DNA from: Pseudomonadota bacterium
GTDB lineage: Bacteria > Desulfobacterota > Syntrophobacteria > Syntrophobacterales > Syntrophobacteraceae
Assembly: GCA_023442755.1 (NCBI GenBank)
Contig: JAEZXS010000279.1
Span: 1 to 48,031 of the forward strand
Length of the DNA stretch: 48,031 nt
Reading direction: 5' to 3'
Position numbers and translations under genes: made by a program. Below, one piece after another: positions 8,275 to 17,239 of the stretch (position 1 is its first letter; each line of letters opens with the position of its first letter). Under the pieces are notes generated by a model, which was not told the origin of the DNA, did no database searches, and saw nothing but the letters and a program-made list of their open reading frames with translations.

Positions 8275-9762
8275 TCAGCATTGATCTTTGCTCACGAAAT
8301 CGGGAAGGCCCATACGCTGCGGCCAGACCTGATCTGGTTCAGGCGGTTCGACATCTCTGGGGTACGTGAAACCAACAAGATCACTTTTGGGGAAAGATAA
8401 CCCATACGCCACGGCTAATCGCCTCATCCATCGCCCTTGCTGATCACCAAGGGCCAGATCGGCTGGAATCGGCAAACCTACAATGGACGGTCGAATAGGC
8501 TGTTTAAAAAGACAACCAGAGAAGGGCTTTACTACTGAGGTTTTGTAAGGATGTTCACAATGACCTCCACCTCCAAAAATTACTCGCATTTCGTTGATCC
8601 CATCAGGAAGGTACAATTTTCTCTTTGTAGTCCCTATAGTGGATGTGGTTCCCTGCCTCAATTGCTCTGCGACCTTGTTCCTTGCCATTAGCAGCTCATG
8701 CTCCACGCCCCCTCTTTCTTTCCTTTCCCGCCACAACTCCAAAACCTGAGACCTTGTGCCTCCGTCAATCTCAGCAGCGTGAAACTCGATATAGCTTGAT
8801 CCGCATGGTAGCACGTTGCCGTGTAGGTAAGTAAGATGGTCTGTATTGTCGGCCCTACGAAAGAAAATAAATGTGCTCTGGTCGACAGTCCCGGCACCGG
8901 TATCGGAGAATAGATACATCCCTGGACTGGATACGCGTGAACGCACGAAGCCTTGAACATTAGCACTTACCTCGGGGTAGATAGAGCATGCTTCGTTGGA
9001 AGATTGATCGTTTAGCGCCTGAATTTTCTGACGCAACAATTCAAGCTCTCCAAAATTCATTGGTGAATGTCCAGAGATTTCATCGGCTAATCTCCAGGCC
9101 TCACTGAGAATCCTGGTATACATTTTTTCGACCGCGCTTTGTTCTGCGTTCGCTACAGGAACGGCGAGATTCACAGCCATGTAATCGTCTGGGAGTGAAC
9201 CGAAGTCCTGCATTCTCTGTCTAATCTGCTTCCGGACCCCACCAAGCGCATCCGCCAGGAAGTAGACTGCGCATGATTCTATGAATCTAGACAACTTAAC
9301 ATTAGACTGTTCACAGGCACGTCGGTAGGGTTTCAGTACGGGGTCATCCAGCTGGCCTAAGGCAACCTTGACGAGTGCATGTTTTAGGTGATAAAGGCCG
9401 CGCTCAGGATAGTTGATATCCTGTTCCTCAACATTTTGAAGTCTTCCGTCTGAAAATAAGAAAGCGCTCGGGACCAGGAAAGGAAGTTCGTGCCCCGTAA
9501 ACTTTGACGGGATATAGACCCAAGCTTTATCTGTCATCACGTCTCGGCAAACACACTTGGAAAATGAAGTGCCGAAATCGAAGCCGATCTGGATGAAATA
9601 TGGTTGGTGTCTTTTCGAACTGAGTCTCGCTGGACGTAAAGGCTCAATCGTCGATTTCGTGTCTATCGAAGATGTTGGTTCGGTATCAATTACGGAATGC
9701 TCTTGCTCCACACCAAAGAGTTTCTCCCTGATATTCCGGATGAACTTCGAGAAATTGCCCAT
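8275..9762 (-). CDS. Hsp70/actin-fold ATPase of the candidate conflict operon
   Basis: 495-aa protein with the ATPase core of the Hsp70/actin superfamily. Phosphate-1 loop is GFDFGTSFSK (about 60-69), phosphate-2 loop is SDTGAGTVD (about 285-293), and the adenosine motif is VIFGGGG (about 391-397). A polar 50-residue leader precedes the fold. No substrate-binding domain follows, so it is not a DnaK chaperone; it is better seen as an ATP-dependent switch or scaffold. The start ATG has AAGGGG 8 bp upstream. It is the last gene of a three-gene operon, 19 bp after the SNF2-like gene. Base composition is AT-richer than in the flanking housekeeping genes. Substrate and partner are unknown. Confidence 0.8.
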   Translation of the reverse strand: MGNFSKFIRNIREKLFGVEQEHSVIDTEPTSSIDTKSTIEPLRPARLSSKRHQPYFIQIGFDFGTSFSKCVCRDVMTDKAWVYIPSKFTGHELPFLVPSAFLFSDGRLQNVEEQDINYPERGLYHLKHALVKVALGQLDDPVLKPYRRACEQSNVKLSRFIESCAVYFLADALGGVRKQIRQRMQDFGSLPDDYMAVNLAVPVANAEQSAVEKMYTRILSEAWRLADEISGHSPMNFGELELLRQKIQALNDQSSNEACSIYPEVSANVQGFVRSRVSSPGMYLFSDTGAGTVDQSTFIFFRRADNTDHLTYLHGNVLPCGSSYIEFHAAEIDGGTRSQVLELWRERKERGGVEHELLMARNKVAEQLRQGTTSTIGTTKRKLYLPDGINEMRVIFGGGGHCEHPYKTSVVKPFSGCLFKQPIRPSIVGLPIPADLALGDQQGRWMRRLAVAYGLSFPKSDLVGFTYPRDVEPPEPDQVWPQRMGLPDFVSKDQC

Positions 9763-9781
9763 CGGATTCCCCTTTGCCGTG

Positions 9782-12700
9782 TCACTGTCCTGTAACTCGG
9801 AAAATCCCAGCCGCCACTTGTGCCTGTTCCATATCGATTCTGGCCTTCATCTTCAGTTCTGACAGTCGCTGGTCCTTGTTCGCAATGGCTGTCCGAAGCC
9901 TGCCTTCACTCGCGCGGATTACACGGGGATCTCTTCCTGCTTGACGCAAAGTACGTAAGCGCTGCTCATCCTGCCCAATACGACGGTCGAAAAAACCTTG
10001 AACACGCTGCATCTTGATTTGATAGGCAGTGGTGTTTTCAGCTTCAAAATCTGTAACAGCGGTAGAGAATCGTTCTGTAAAATCCATTTCCAGATCCCGA
10101 TAGGCATCAAGGAGTGCCGCCCTATCACAGTCCACATAATCCCAATCCCTTCCGTTTCGGAGAAGATGCTGAATAACGTCTTCTGACTGATCTCCTGAAT
10201 GGCTCCTCCCATCCGACAGAGATCTGATACCGTAGGCGAGCCCTTCGCGAGTTGACAAACCACTAAATTTCCACCGCTCGATACGATAACAGTAATCCCC
10301 CGGTTGGAGATCGGGATGAGCAATTTGAAGGGCTGATATGTCGTAGAAGCTGTGTGATCTCTCTCGATTTATCTGTGTAATCCATCTTATGAGAGGCGAA
10401 AGATGGTTAATGAAATGAACTGCTCGACGTAGGTTGGTCGAAAGACGCTGGGTGACTTCCCTCCTGAACGTGATGTTAAATTCCCTTTGCTTCAGCGGGC
10501 GAGCGATTGCCGAGTGGTCATCCCGAATGAAATTTGAGAGGGAAGATTGCGCCTCAAACGACAGTTTAACTTGAATACAACCATCCAATGGAGTGTTGTA
10601 GATCAGCTCACAGCCCTTAAATTCGCGTTCGAAAAAATCGGTCAAGTAATCTTCAAGTTCTTCCGGCTTTATGTATCGCCCCTTTGCTCGGTCCTCCTCG
10701 ATCTTACGTTGAACGTAATCCGACAGAGCGATCAAAGCATCGCTAGATTCTTCCAGCGCTTGAATCAGGATCAATCGATCCTCAATCACTTTCTCAGATT
10801 GATCCATCAACCATGCTTCTTCTTCCGGCGTGAGCTGCTTGCTAAGCAATTCAACTGTGAGCTGCTGCACCTCTTTCCCGATGACTGATTCCAAATCACC
10901 AAGACTATTGGCGAATCGCTCAAGTTTCGAATGCAACCGTTCGTAGAGCCGCTCCTCGATAGTGTTCTTTACCTTGAAGTTGACGATGGACAGTCTCTTT
11001 GCCAGTTGACCGACCCGGTCAATACGTCCGATTCGCTGCTCCACTCGCATCGGATTCCAAGGCAGATCGTAATTGACGACAACTCGACAAAACTGAAGAT
11101 CGATACCCTCGCTGCCAACCTCCGAGGACAGCAGTACGCGAGGGCCGTTGGGGTCCTTGAATCGATCTAACTCTACCCACCGCTGTTCGCTTTTGACGCC
11201 GCCATGAATCATCGTCACGCTCACGCCATCAGCTAGGAGACGGCGTCTCAAATAGGCCAATGTGGGGCGATAGTATGCAAAGATAACAACTTTATCCTCC
11301 GGAACGATCTCTAAGAGCATCCGCCGTAGTTCTTTATATTTGCTGTCATTTTCTTCAAAATCATAGGATAGCAGCTTTGCGATGGGCGAAACTCCGATTT
11401 CCTCATCGAACTTATCGTACAGAAGATCGTCAAAAACCTCTTCCCCCATTGCCTCGTCATAAAGTTCTTGGGGATCTCCTAATCGCCCATCTTGGATTTC
11501 TTGGGCCATGACAGGAAGACAGCTTGCAGACCTAAGCTGCAGTCCAATAGATTGAAAGACATGGAAAGGTCTGCCATCAAGTGTGCACCGGCGACGCACC
11601 ATATCGAGAATTGTCTTGTAAAGCAGCATTTCCTCAGCAGAATACTCGACCGTCAGAACGATTGGATCTCGTATAGGCCGATTTTCCTTTACCTGTACCC
11701 TTCGTGTTCGATTTATATAACTGCCGAGGAGGTTCAGCTTCTCGGCAAGATCCTGGCACTTCGCAATTTGAGCCTTGTTAGACAGGTCTAGATTTTCCAG
11801 CTTTTCCAGAAACTGCTTGAATAGTGGGGATTGGCTGATGAAGCGGCTTTTTCCCATACCTTCGGTGGATGTCGTCAGCAACGGCATATCAACAGGAATC
11901 CGAGCCAAGGCGTTCCCAGCTTGGACCGCCGGGCGATTAGCTTCAAGCAGGTCTTCGAACATTCCTTGAGTCTCAAAGAAGCTCTCGTCGATTAAACGAA
12001 GCAGGCTGTGAAGATCTGTGTTGCTGTTGTTCACTGGTGTTGCTGATACGCACAGGACAGCTCCGGCGCTCGCGGCTAGGCACTCACCTAGATGAAACGT
12101 TGTTGTTGCAGGATTTCGCATGTAATGAGCTTCGTCAAATATCACCATGTCGAAGGGTTCATACCCCAATGACCAATTACGAAGCTCGCGCAGTAAGAGA
12201 GTTTTTGGAGATCCAGACGGTTCTACATCTGGTGGCTCATCCAAGAGCGCCAATTCAGCTTTTGGCGGACGTAACCCTGTATAGGTTGAAATCAAAACGA
12301 AAGGCTGGACAGGCCCAAGCCTTTTCATTTCCGCGATCTCTCTTTCCAGATCGGAGAATCCTACGACCCTAGCATCCATGAGGAATTTGCTGCGGAGTTC
12401 TTCGCGCCACTTTACGGCGAGGGCATTAGGGCAGACTACCAACAGCCTTTGCGCCTGGCGTCTTGCCTGCAGCTCCATCCAAATCAGGGCAGACTCGATA
12501 GTCTTTCCAAGACCGACCTCATCGGCAATGATAAGCCTTTCTGTCGGAGAGTTGATGAATTTGAGGACGGGTTTGAACTGGTAGGGGTAAAAATCGATCT
12601 GAGCTGCTTCCATGGAGTAGATCACTTCGTGAAGGGTACCTTTGAGCTTTTCGTAAGTGATCAGTCGCTGTAGATCTCTCACCCTTCCGAAATGCCCATC

Positions 12701-13879
12701 GAGTAAACGTTCATTGATCGTCCTTTGTGTACTTCTCCGCATAGCCTCTAATGAAGCTAAAGGACGAAAACTAGTCCCACCTCCAGGATAGGACAGTTGC
12801 ACCATGATATGAGGCCCTGCGCTACGCCAAACGCCAGTGTACTGACCAATGTGTGAGGGATTGCTCCTGTCAACGACCCAATCGCCGGAAGAAAAAGGGA
12901 TTTCTGCATTCATATCTGTTTCATGCTCACGAATCTCTCGCTCACACCTGGAGACGGCCACTAGGAGCGCATCCACTGGTTCGGTGAATCTTCGACACGT
13001 AAGAGTATCAAGCATAGCGCGCGCTTTACTCACATAGGTCTGGATCTCACTGGTGCCATGTACATCGCCTTTCTTAGGTTTCCACTCTAAAAACTGTGAC
13101 AACGCCGAGCCGAGCCGCTCATTCAGTTCGTTTCCAAGGATATCAAACCAATAGCCATAATGGTTCCACATTGCAGATTGAAGTAGAGACCGGGATTCTG
13201 CATTTGATAAAAGCCGCTCCAAATCAAAGCAGAACTCCATAAATAGGCTAAATTCGTAAAGAGCCGATGAAAGTGGATCTCGGTCCTCTGGAGCTAATAA
13301 TAGGTATCTGATGAATTCCTCTCGATGGCCAATAACATCCACAATATCGCCGAACCGATACCCTTCGATTGTGAAAGAGTCCAGCATTCTCAGGAAGTAG
13401 CGATCTTCAATGTTTTCCGAAAAATGACGATCCAGATTCAAGAATGACAAAATCCTTGCATGTGATTCAGAGGGATCTGCCATCTCTATTGACTGATTAG
13501 TACCCTTCAGTCGGTATCTAAACAGTTGCGGGAGCTTAATCGGGTAAAACTCCTCGTAATATTGCCGGACATGTCTATTTTCCAATATAGAACGCATTTG
13601 GATCCCGAAATCAGTTCGCTGAAGCCCTTGAACAAAACCCGCTAAAGAAGCGATTTCCATCACGGAGCAACAATTCATCAGCCGATCAATCGCTGACCGC
13701 AGTCTAATTTCATCTGTTGATGTGATCCCTTTCTCACGATAGTCTCGGAGAAGAGTGCCGAGTCCTAAGTCCTGTTGGCCCTTAATCAAGTCGTCCAGGC
13801 ATTTCGCCGCTTCGTGAGCAGCTGTGCCATAATAATAAGTCGCCAAGAGATCCTGAAAATTCGCTAGTTGGAGGTTCAT
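9782..13879 (-). CDS. Large RapA/SNF2-like helicase-translocase
   Basis: 1365-aa superfamily II protein. Residues 1-430 match no family I recognise. The motor follows: motif I ADEVGLGKTIES (about 450-461), DEAH box FDEAHYMRN (about 581-589), motif III VSATPVNN (about 612-619). The C-lobe has IHGGVKSEQRW, SSEVGSEGIDLQ and QRIGRIDRVGQ (about 946-957), as in RapA and the SNF2-like helicases of defence islands. After 1000 come predicted helical segments. The C-terminus (about 1280-1350) is charged and coiled-coil-like. I see no nuclease or methyltransferase motif. ATG 13879 overlaps the TGA of the upstream hydrolase (ATGA), with GGAAG 8 bp upstream, so the two are translationally coupled. Expected activity is ATP-driven translocation on double-stranded nucleic acid. 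Confidence 0.88.
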   Translation of the reverse strand: MNLQLANFQDLLATYYYGTAAHEAAKCLDDLIKGQQDLGLGTLLRDYREKGITSTDEIRLRSAIDRLMNCCSVMEIASLAGFVQGLQRTDFGIQMRSILENRHVRQYYEEFYPIKLPQLFRYRLKGTNQSIEMADPSESHARILSFLNLDRHFSENIEDRYFLRMLDSFTIEGYRFGDIVDVIGHREEFIRYLLLAPEDRDPLSSALYEFSLFMEFCFDLERLLSNAESRSLLQSAMWNHYGYWFDILGNELNERLGSALSQFLEWKPKKGDVHGTSEIQTYVSKARAMLDTLTCRRFTEPVDALLVAVSRCEREIREHETDMNAEIPFSSGDWVVDRSNPSHIGQYTGVWRSAGPHIMVQLSYPGGGTSFRPLASLEAMRRSTQRTINERLLDGHFGRVRDLQRLITYEKLKGTLHEVIYSMEAAQIDFYPYQFKPVLKFINSPTERLIIADEVGLGKTIESALIWMELQARRQAQRLLVVCPNALAVKWREELRSKFLMDARVVGFSDLEREIAEMKRLGPVQPFVLISTYTGLRPPKAELALLDEPPDVEPSGSPKTLLLRELRNWSLGYEPFDMVIFDEAHYMRNPATTTFHLGECLAASAGAVLCVSATPVNNSNTDLHSLLRLIDESFFETQGMFEDLLEANRPAVQAGNALARIPVDMPLLTTSTEGMGKSRFISQSPLFKQFLEKLENLDLSNKAQIAKCQDLAEKLNLLGSYINRTRRVQVKENRPIRDPIVLTVEYSAEEMLLYKTILDMVRRRCTLDGRPFHVFQSIGLQLRSASCLPVMAQEIQDGRLGDPQELYDEAMGEEVFDDLLYDKFDEEIGVSPIAKLLSYDFEENDSKYKELRRMLLEIVPEDKVVIFAYYRPTLAYLRRRLLADGVSVTMIHGGVKSEQRWVELDRFKDPNGPRVLLSSEVGSEGIDLQFCRVVVNYDLPWNPMRVEQRIGRIDRVGQLAKRLSIVNFKVKNTIEERLYERLHSKLERFANSLGDLESVIGKEVQQLTVELLSKQLTPEEEAWLMDQSEKVIEDRLILIQALEESSDALIALSDYVQRKIEEDRAKGRYIKPEELEDYLTDFFEREFKGCELIYNTPLDGCIQVKLSFEAQSSLSNFIRDDHSAIARPLKQREFNITFRREVTQRLSTNLRRAVHFINHLSPLIRWITQINRERSHSFYDISALQIAHPDLQPGDYCYRIERWKFSGLSTREGLAYGIRSLSDGRSHSGDQSEDVIQHLLRNGRDWDYVDCDRAALLDAYRDLEMDFTERFSTAVTDFEAENTTAYQIKMQRVQGFFDRRIGQDEQRLRTLRQAGRDPRVIRASEGRLRTAIANKDQRLSELKMKARIDMEQAQVAAGIFRVTGQ

Positions 13880-14697
13880 AGGCACGCTTCCAAATGGATC
13901 AAAGGCTGTTGAAAGTCTTCAGTCGGCTTACACACTGTTGTATGTGTGGTATCCGGAATCGTATGTGGAGGTGGATCGTCTCCGAATATTTCGTTCACAA
14001 CAATTTTTTCATACTCGGCAATAATTACCCTTTTTGCGATCAAATGCCGGTTCGCGCGATCCTTTGTCGCAACCTCTGTATCTTCCAGCAGCTTCCTGAG
14101 CCACGGTGAATCCTGCCTTAATTCCTCAACCAAAGGTGACTTGAACAGCGCACCGAGCGCAAAGAATTTCAAGAAGCGGAACGAACTGGCAGCCTCCAGT
14201 GCAAGATCAGCAACCCTGGCTCCTTTATGTGCAGGTGAATACAGTACCAGCTTAGTTTTTGCCACCCAATCCGAATCCTCTCTCGTAGCATCAAGGAGGG
14301 CGCGGCGTGCAATAACAGCCCCCAATGAGTGAGCAACAACCACCAATTCATCGTATTGGAAGTCATCTTCCCGCTGTGCCGACTCAGGCAGATTGTTCGT
14401 GAGGAGGCTCTGGGTCTCCTCAAAAAACCGGTGCAAAAACACTCGAAAAATCGCGGCGCTCGCATTCATCTCGGCCCGAAGGCCATCATATCCATAGAAA
14501 AAAACGTCATGTCCACTACAGGTGGAGCATTTAGGCAAAAGTTCATGAAAATCAGACCACGTTCTTATCGCATTGCCATTAAAGCCGTGAATGAAAAGGA
14601 GGGCTTTGCGGTTTGGGTGCACAGCAAGCAAAACTTGAACGTCCCTGTCTGGTTTTTGATTTCCTTTCAGTGTCCGCATCGCGAGGTGTGTTTGCAT
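13876..14697 (-). CDS. Alpha/beta hydrolase, PGAP1/SesB-like lipase fold
   Basis: 273-aa serine hydrolase. The oxyanion segment is LLFIHGFNG (about 33-41), the nucleophile elbow is AHSLGA (Ser about 123), and YSPAHKGA follows. Near the C-terminus are GDD and HTTVCKP, the likely acid-histidine end. HGFNG, AHSLG and a terminal H-T-x-x-C-K-P together resemble PGAP1/SERAC1/SesB-type lipases, which also occur as N-terminal effector domains of NLR-like proteins. The frame is open to 14751, but ATG 14697 has GGCGGAG 8 bp upstream and the longer start has no ribosome site. It is the first gene of the operon and overlaps the helicase gene by 4 bp. I see no signal peptide. Lipid substrate is inferred only. 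Confidence 0.78.
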   Translation of the reverse strand: MQTHLAMRTLKGNQKPDRDVQVLLAVHPNRKALLFIHGFNGNAIRTWSDFHELLPKCSTCSGHDVFFYGYDGLRAEMNASAAIFRVFLHRFFEETQSLLTNNLPESAQREDDFQYDELVVVAHSLGAVIARRALLDATREDSDWVAKTKLVLYSPAHKGARVADLALEAASSFRFLKFFALGALFKSPLVEELRQDSPWLRKLLEDTEVATKDRANRHLIAKRVIIAEYEKIVVNEIFGDDPPPHTIPDTTHTTVCKPTEDFQQPLIHLEACL

Positions 14698-15332
14698 GTT
14701 AAAGTCTCCGCCATGATTCAAGATGGGCCTCTGTCGAAACTTGCCGGGCATTAAACATAACGCTGTATATAACCGTCATTCATCGGCTAAAAACGCTGCT
14801 TTGGGGGCCTGGGAATGGCCCACTTAATGCGTGTTGCGAATAATTTTGTCCTGATCGAAGCGATAATATGTCGAATCGCACACAAACTCAAGGTATCATG
14901 CCAGTGCCTTGAAGTCCAAATGTCTTCAGAAATGTCCCCGATATCCTGAGTTGCCGAATATGAAGGGAATTACGACAGCCGGTTATCGATTCTGCCGGTT
15001 ATAGCCCGGCAGGTTCGTTTCCCGGTATTAGACATTCCTGCACCGGCATGCCTTATGAGGCATACGGTTGTTAGCGGGCAAGAGCATCCTTTCCTGGTCC
15101 TGCATACTCGGGATTTGAAAGTGCGGATTTGTTTTCCGTGCGTCGTCAGAAAAATTATCCGTACATGAAAAAGCCGCATGTTAACGGTGCCGAAAGGACA
15201 GTCGACCGCCGAGGCACAGAGAACGCGGAGGAAGGCCAAAATCCAACAGGAATGGAATTGCAGCGCAATGACACGGACCGAGGCTGTCCCGACCGGAAAC
15301 TGAATCGAATCTGCATGAAAGCGACCGAATCG
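14698..15332. other. Non-coding region upstream of the hydrolase operon
   Basis: No gene is supported here. The part nearest the hydrolase (14698-14800) should hold the operon promoter. A TTATATA-type stretch lies near 14765-14771, but no clear -35 partner is seen. A perfect 7-bp hairpin lies at 14992-15012 (CTGCCGG, loop TTATAGC, CCGGCAG), and the octamer CCGGTTAT occurs twice around it. Reading frames up to about 130 codons exist but lack ribosome sites and recognisable domains. Confidence 0.5.
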
Positions 15333-15387
15333 GTGCAATAACGGTGCAATAAGAGTGCGGCAAAAGTGCAGCAAAAGTGCGGGAAAA
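15333..15387. repeat. Five 11-bp phased tandem repeats
   Basis: GTGC begins at 15333, 15344, 15355, 15366 and 15377, an exact 11-bp period. The units are GTGCAATAACG, GTGCAATAAGA, GTGCGGCAAAA, GTGCAGCAAAA and GTGCGGGAAAA. One helical turn per unit with A-runs in phase suggests bent DNA or an iteron-like protein-binding array. No replication gene is nearby. Confidence 0.8.
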
Positions 15388-15449
15388 GGTGGTTAGTTCG
15401 GCCTGCAGCAATGATCCGGCGGAAAATGAAATAAGGACAAAAAATATTT

Positions 15450-16000
15450 ACCGCAGAGACGCAGAGGACGCCGAGAAGAGACAACAGGCAAGTCGCAGGG
15501 CATACGGTCTGCCCTCGTTCCTTCCCGTTCTCGTCCTTCCTTGGCGATTAGCGCGTTGGTGTGATTTCCCGGTTTACCGGCAGGGATGGGCGGCCTGATC
15601 GTTTGAAGCCTTGCCCGATCCCGATTCTCTTTGAAAAATGAATACTCGTGTTTCTCTTTGCCGGGGTTGGCTCCACGGTAACATGCAAAGGGAATAAGCC
15701 GCGAAGAAGGGCCAAATGAAAGAAATACGTGATAATTCCAGTGCTTGTTGGAGCGGTCCCGGCCGGGCGGGACCGGGCTCATGCGGAGCACATTGAATTA
15801 GGATGGTCATGAATTTTTTCTTTTCTCGCGCGAAGCCGCGAAGAAGAACGACGCGAAGAAGACAATAATGAAAGGGTTGCTTCGGAGAGGAAGAATCTGT
15901 GGGAGCGGCTTGCAGCCGCGATGCGCGGCCTTCAAAGGTGCGCGATGGCTTTGTCCCACGCGAATCCCGCGAAACGCGGGAGCGAAGAAGAGCCTGAGAA
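15450..16000. repeat. Repeat-rich gap upstream of higBA
   Basis: The region contains the ACCGCAGAGACGCAGAGG element (15450-15467), a GGTCCCGGCCGGGCGGGACC palindrome (about 15752-15771), the GTGGGAGCGGCTTGCAGCC palindrome (15899-15920) and the GCGAAGCCGCGAAGAAG module (about 15829-15860 and 15955-15995). No gene is supported. Short frames here are translations of the repeats. Confidence 0.7.
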
Positions 16001-16265
16001 AAAATTGCTTGGCGGCAGTTCGCCGGTTCAACCTGCCATTCAGCCGGATTCCAAGTTGACGGTTAGGGCGTTGGCTCACTGTGCCCGGTTCGGCCGGCCG
16101 CACAATTTTCCAGCGGAGGAGTATGTCTCCGGCCGAGTCCCGCGTTCGGGACGCATGCCCCGCTGACAAACGGGGCGCCGCACAAGCGCCACGTAAGTCA
16201 CTCAGTACGCGTGACGCAGGGGGTGCGGGGGCGAAGGAACCCGGTCCTTTCTGTCGACATTTTTG

Positions 16266-16283
16266 CCCCCCTTTCACGGGGGG
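16266..16283 (-). terminator. GC hairpin downstream of higA
   Basis: Six C (16266-16271) pair with six G (16278-16283) across TTTCAC. It lies about 85 bp beyond the higA stop in the direction of its transcription, but the T run expected of an intrinsic terminator is missing on that strand. It is either a weak terminator or another palindromic repeat. Confidence 0.35.
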
Positions 16284-16366
16284 TAAATTTTCATTTACCG
16301 TAGAGGGTTAATTTTGCATTACTGCTGACACTCACTCAAGCCAGGGGGCTCAATGCACATTTACCT

Positions 16367-16660
16367 TCAAGCAGTTCTTGGTTGCACTTCCCGTTTAATC
16401 GCTTCTCCACTCGCAATCTGAGTTCGCCTGATATCGTAGGCAGTCTGAAGGTTCATCCAAAAGTCCGGCGTCGTTCCAAAATATCGGGCCAGGCGCAAAG
16501 CCGTGTCGGCAGTAATAGAACGCCGTTCATTCAAGATGTCTGTGATTCTGTTCGGAGGCACGCCAAGGGCGCGGCCAAATGCGTTTGCGGAAAGCCCCAA
16601 TTCATTGAGCTCTTGTTTCAAAATTTCACCTGGATGAATGGGACGCATGCCGTTTGGCAT
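16367..16660 (-). CDS. higA: HigA-family antitoxin (XRE helix-turn-helix)
   Basis: 97-aa DNA-binding antitoxin of the HigA/VapI group. It opens with the family hallmark MRPIHPGEILKQEL. The helix-turn-helix covers about 22-60 (LSANAFGRALGVPPNRITDI) and is followed by ALRLARYFGTTPDFWMNLQ. ATG 16660 is chosen because GAAGGAG lies 7 bp upstream; an upstream TTG at 16678 has no ribosome site. It is 14 bp downstream of the toxin gene, so the order is toxin first, as in classical higBA. The protein should neutralise HigB and repress the promoter at 16973-17010. Confidence 0.92.
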   Translation of the reverse strand: MPNGMRPIHPGEILKQELNELGLSANAFGRALGVPPNRITDILNERRSITADTALRLARYFGTTPDFWMNLQTAYDIRRTQIASGEAIKREVQPRTA

Positions 16661-16674
16661 GGTGATCTCCTTCT

Positions 16675-16953
16675 TCAATGGTGGTCGACGATCTCTACAT
16701 TGTGCGGGCCATCTTCATGCCACTCGAAACAGATCCGCCACTGCTGGTTGATGCGGATGCCGTGTTGGCCCTTCCTATCTCCCGAAAGAGCTTCGAAGCG
16801 ATTGCTCGGAAGGAGCATCAGGTCCTCAATTGCAGTAGCGCTATCCAGAATTTGCATTCGTCGTTCCGCTTGCTTCTGGAAGGTCTGAAATTTTCGCACC
16901 TTCCGGCCCTCGTACAGCGCCTCTGTGTCCTTATCGCGAAACGAGCGGATCAT
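16675..16953 (-). CDS. higB: HigB-family toxin (RelE fold)
   Basis: 92-aa protein beginning MIRSFRDKDTEALYEGRKV, a typical HigB/Killer-type opening of the RelE-fold ribosome-dependent mRNA interferases. Later family blocks are LPSNRFEALSGDRKGQ, SIRINQQWRICFEW-like (here GIRINQQWRICFEW), and the final VEIVDHH. The frame stays open upstream to 17118, but ATG 16953 gives the family length and follows a GGTGGGGG ribosome site. It is co-transcribed with higA. Such pairs are common in accessory DNA and suit the repeat-rich setting here. Confidence 0.92.
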   Translation of the reverse strand: MIRSFRDKDTEALYEGRKVRKFQTFQKQAERRMQILDSATAIEDLMLLPSNRFEALSGDRKGQHGIRINQQWRICFEWHEDGPHNVEIVDHH

Positions 16954-16972
16954 AGCCCCCACCTTGGAATAT

Positions 16973-17010
16973 GTTACGTAGTATGTAACGCATACTAAAG
17001 CGGGAGTCAA
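16973..17010 (-). promoter_or_regulatory. higBA promoter with overlapping operator
   Basis: On the minus strand the -35 is TTGACT (17010-17005). A candidate -10, CATACT, lies about 19 bp further on, at 16985-16980. Two overlapping inverted repeats cover this -10: GTTAC-N7-GTAAC (16973-16989) and GTATG-N5-CATAC (16981-16995). They start 20 bp before the higB ATG. The arrangement fits autorepression by the HigA-HigB complex. Confidence 0.6.
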
Positions 17011-17239
17011 GCAGAGAAAGGCCTTTGCATCCGCCCTCTCAGTGAAGTCCGTCGTGTGGATTCTCAGATACAGCTGAATCGCGACCCACGCGAATCCAGC
17101 ACTGGGGAACTGGACCAATCAGTGAGGCTGGCCCCCTTCCAATGAAACAGGAGGGCGCGGCCGGCTTTGAGCTGTGGTGGGCTCCAGCCACCCGCGCCCT
17201 GGAGGACCGTAAAAAGAGACTTGACTAAAACAAACCAGC

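Noticed and set aside
8275..14697. DISARM, BREX or a restriction-modification system
   Set aside because: No methyltransferase, PglZ, phospholipase D or nuclease motif is present among the three genes.
16675..17118. Longer 147-residue form of HigB
   Set aside because: The extra 55 residues run through the promoter and operator, and the family starts at MIRSF with its own ribosome site.
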